Shown here: one piece after another, positions 6,643 to 7,969 of the stretch
Position numbering within the stretch: the stretch's first letter is position 1
Layout of the letters: each line of letters starts with the position of its first letter
DNA from: an uncultured Acetobacter sp.
GTDB taxonomy: Bacteria > Pseudomonadota > Alphaproteobacteria > Acetobacterales > Acetobacteraceae
Length of the DNA stretch: 7,969 nt
Direction of reading: 5' to 3'
NCBI GenBank assembly: GCA_937900755.1
Contig: CALCDN010000197.1
Location: 1-7,969 of the forward strand
Notes under the pieces: model-generated
Database searches by the model: none
Seen by the model: only the letters and a program-made list of their open reading frames with translations
Told to the model about the DNA's origin: nothing
Translations under genes and position numbers: made by a program

Positions 6643-6924
6643 GGCCAACACTCCCTCACAACTTGTTGGCGCTGCGTGCCAGCATACCACTTTGCCGCAC
6701 CACACCCCAAAGCGCTCCCCCTCGCCCTTGCGTGGAGGTGGAACACACAACTTTGTTGGTTTTTTTCATACCCCAATTACGGGGGCAACCCTTTCCAAAC
6801 CGCAATAAGTGGGAGTAGCCTACCCCCATCCTGCACAAAGGTGCTTGATATAACACAATAACTTTTCGCCAACGCCCGTTATGGACGCCAAAACAAGAAC
6901 AATAAAAACAGAAAGATAACCAGC
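6643..6924. other. Divergent intergenic region between the LOG gene and dctA
   Basis: This is 282 nt without a credible gene. It should carry both outward promoters. On the plus strand a -10-like TATAAC (6849-6854) lies about 70 nt before the dctA GTG, but no good -35 sits 16-18 nt before it and no clear -24/-12 sigma54 pattern was seen. Short dyads occur at 6771-6784 (CCCC, 6-nt loop, GGGG) and 6833-6844 (GCAC, AAAG, GTGC). On the minus strand I see no convincing LOG-gene promoter. Confidence 0.5.
6644..6670 (-). promoter_or_regulatory. Hairpin around the LOG-gene ribosome binding site
   Basis: In the mRNA sense, GCCAACA (6670-6664) can pair with TGTTGGC (6650-6644), a perfect 7-bp stem with a 13-nt loop. 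The loop contains the GAGGGAG ribosome binding site (6657-6651). The stem ends 1 nt before the ATG at 6642. Folding would leave the Shine-Dalgarno exposed but alter its distance to the start. Confidence 0.4.
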
Positions 6925-7969
6925 GTGCTTCCCTCTACAGCTCCCCTTTCCAGTTCACATCAGCGGTTCCTTTATCTTCAGGTTCTGGTGGCCGTGGCGG
7001 CAGGTATTCTTGTCGGCGCCCTGTTCCCCTCTGTTGCAACACTGCTCAAACCGTTGGGTGACGGGTTTGTCAAACTGATTAAAATGGTGATCGCGCCGGT
7101 TATTTTCCTAACCGTCAGCACCGGCATCGCAGGCATGGCGGACCTGAAGCAGACAGGCCGCGTGGCGGGCAAGGCCATGCTGTATTTTTTATGTTTTTCA
7201 ACCCTTGCGCTGGCCTTAGGCATGGTGGTGGCCAATATTGCGCGCCCTGGTGCGGGCATGCACATCCACCCCCAAAGCCTGGACAGCGCCTCGGTCGAGC
7301 AGTTTGTACAGGCCGCCCACGGCCACTCCTTTACCGATTTTCTGCTCCAGATCATTCCCTCCACCACGGCGGGGGCCTTTACCTCGGGCGAGATTTTGCA
7401 GGTGCTGCTGGTGGCCATTCTGTTTGGCATAAGCATGGCGCAAATGGGCCAGGCGGGGGAGAGCGTGCTCAACCTCTTCCGCAGCCTGACGGAAATGGTG
7501 TTTGGCGTGGTGCGGCTGGTTATGTACCTCGCCCCCGTTGGGGCATTTGGCGCCATGGCGTTTACGGTGGGCAAGTTCGGCCTTGGCTCCATTGTGCATC
7601 TGCTGGGGCTGGTGCTGACCTTTTACTTTACCGCAGGTATGTTTGTGCTGGTCATTCTGGGCATTGTCGCGCGTCTGGCGGGGTTCAGTATTCTGCGGTT
7701 GCTGATTTTTCTCAAGGAGGAGCTGCTGATCGTCCTGGGTACCAGCTCATCCGAATCCGCCCTGCCCGGCCTTATCCGAAAGCTCGAACAGGCCGGGTGC
7801 AAGCCGGGCATTGTGGGGCTGGTGGTGCCCATGGGCTATTCCTTCAACCTTGATGGCACCAACATCTACATGACCCTTGCCGCCCTGTTTATTGCGCAGG
7901 CAACGGATGTACACCTGGGTTTTGGCGAACAGCTTGCGCTGCTGCTTGTCGCCATGGTCAGTTCCAAGG
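6925..7969 (+). CDS. dctA: C4-dicarboxylate:cation symporter, DctA type (3' end outside window)
   Basis: Inner-membrane symporter of the DAACS (GltP/DctA) family, expected to import succinate, fumarate and malate. The frame is open to the right edge with 348 complete codons; E. coli DctA has 428, so about 80 residues are missing. The sequence tracks DctA closely: LYLQVLVAVAAGILVG near residue 16-31, KPLGDGFVKLIKMVIAPVIF, STGIAGMADLK, the hairpin-1 serine motif GTSSSESALP at 272-281, GYSFNLDGTNIY with the NLDGT cation-site motif at 308-312, and FIAQATD. The start is GTG at 6925. A stop lies in frame at 6859 and no ATG or better GTG/TTG lies between, while the next in-frame ATG at 7084 is past the first membrane segment. 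The ribosome binding site is weak (AGAAAG, 6910-6915). Its hairpin-1 motif is DctA-like, but aspartate or glutamate transport is not excluded. Confidence 0.93.
   Translation, partial: MLPSTAPLSSSHQRFLYLQVLVAVAAGILVGALFPSVATLLKPLGDGFVKLIKMVIAPVIFLTVSTGIAGMADLKQTGRVAGKAMLYFLCFSTLALALGMVVANIARPGAGMHIHPQSLDSASVEQFVQAAHGHSFTDFLLQIIPSTTAGAFTSGEILQVLLVAILFGISMAQMGQAGESVLNLFRSLTEMVFGVVRLVMYLAPVGAFGAMAFTVGKFGLGSIVHLLGLVLTFYFTAGMFVLVILGIVARLAGFSILRLLIFLKEELLIVLGTSSSESALPGLIRKLEQAGCKPGIVGLVVPMGYSFNLDGTNIYMTLAALFIAQATDVHLGFGEQLALLLVAMVSSK

Noticed and set aside
6643..6750. Upstream ATG that would extend the LOG protein by 36 residues
   Set aside because: The extra sequence is not LOG-like, and a good ribosome binding site precedes ATG 6642, where the conserved domain begins.
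6771..6854. Possible sigma54 (-24/-12) promoter for dctA
   Set aside because: No GG and GC pair with the required 10-nt spacing in the proper TGGCAC/TTGC context was found in the intergenic region.

Overview
This is a GC-rich window of ordinary chromosomal, mostly housekeeping DNA. It most likely comes from an alphaproteobacterium, probably an acetic acid bacterium (Acetobacteraceae). I infer that from protein style and codon use without a database search, so the placement is moderate confidence. I see no mobile element, CRISPR array, rRNA, tRNA or phage gene, and no obviously new multi-gene system. The points worth a second look are details of regulation and one atypical SCO protein.

Layout: (1) 1-3318, plus strand: the C-terminal two thirds of DNA polymerase I (polA, cut by the left edge), then at 3 nt a membrane-anchored SCO1/SenC-like protein, then at 54 nt a PlsC-type acyltransferase. 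(2) 3315-5915, minus strand: a phosphate pair with pitA (low-affinity phosphate transporter) upstream and ppk2 (polyphosphate kinase 2) downstream. A strong intrinsic terminator lies between them and ends only 21 nt before the ppk2 start codon. The acyltransferase and ppk2 converge and share a CTAG at their stop codons, next to a perfect 13-bp hairpin. (3) 5916-6060: an AT-rich intergenic region with a plausible sigma70-type promoter for pitA and two small dyads. (4) 6061-6642, minus strand: a LOG-family phosphoribohydrolase-like protein. (5) 6643-6924: a divergent intergenic region. (6) 6925 to the right edge, plus strand: a dctA-type C4-dicarboxylate symporter starting at GTG, with about 80 C-terminal residues outside the window.

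How the genes fit together: pitA imports phosphate, while PPK2 moves phosphate between polyphosphate and nucleotides, so the pair forms a small phosphate uptake and storage module. The terminator between them suggests that PPK2 is made only by read-through or under conditional control. polA, the SCO-like gene and plsC are spaced like an operon but have no evident functional link. dctA and the LOG gene are divergent neighbours with no obvious shared role.
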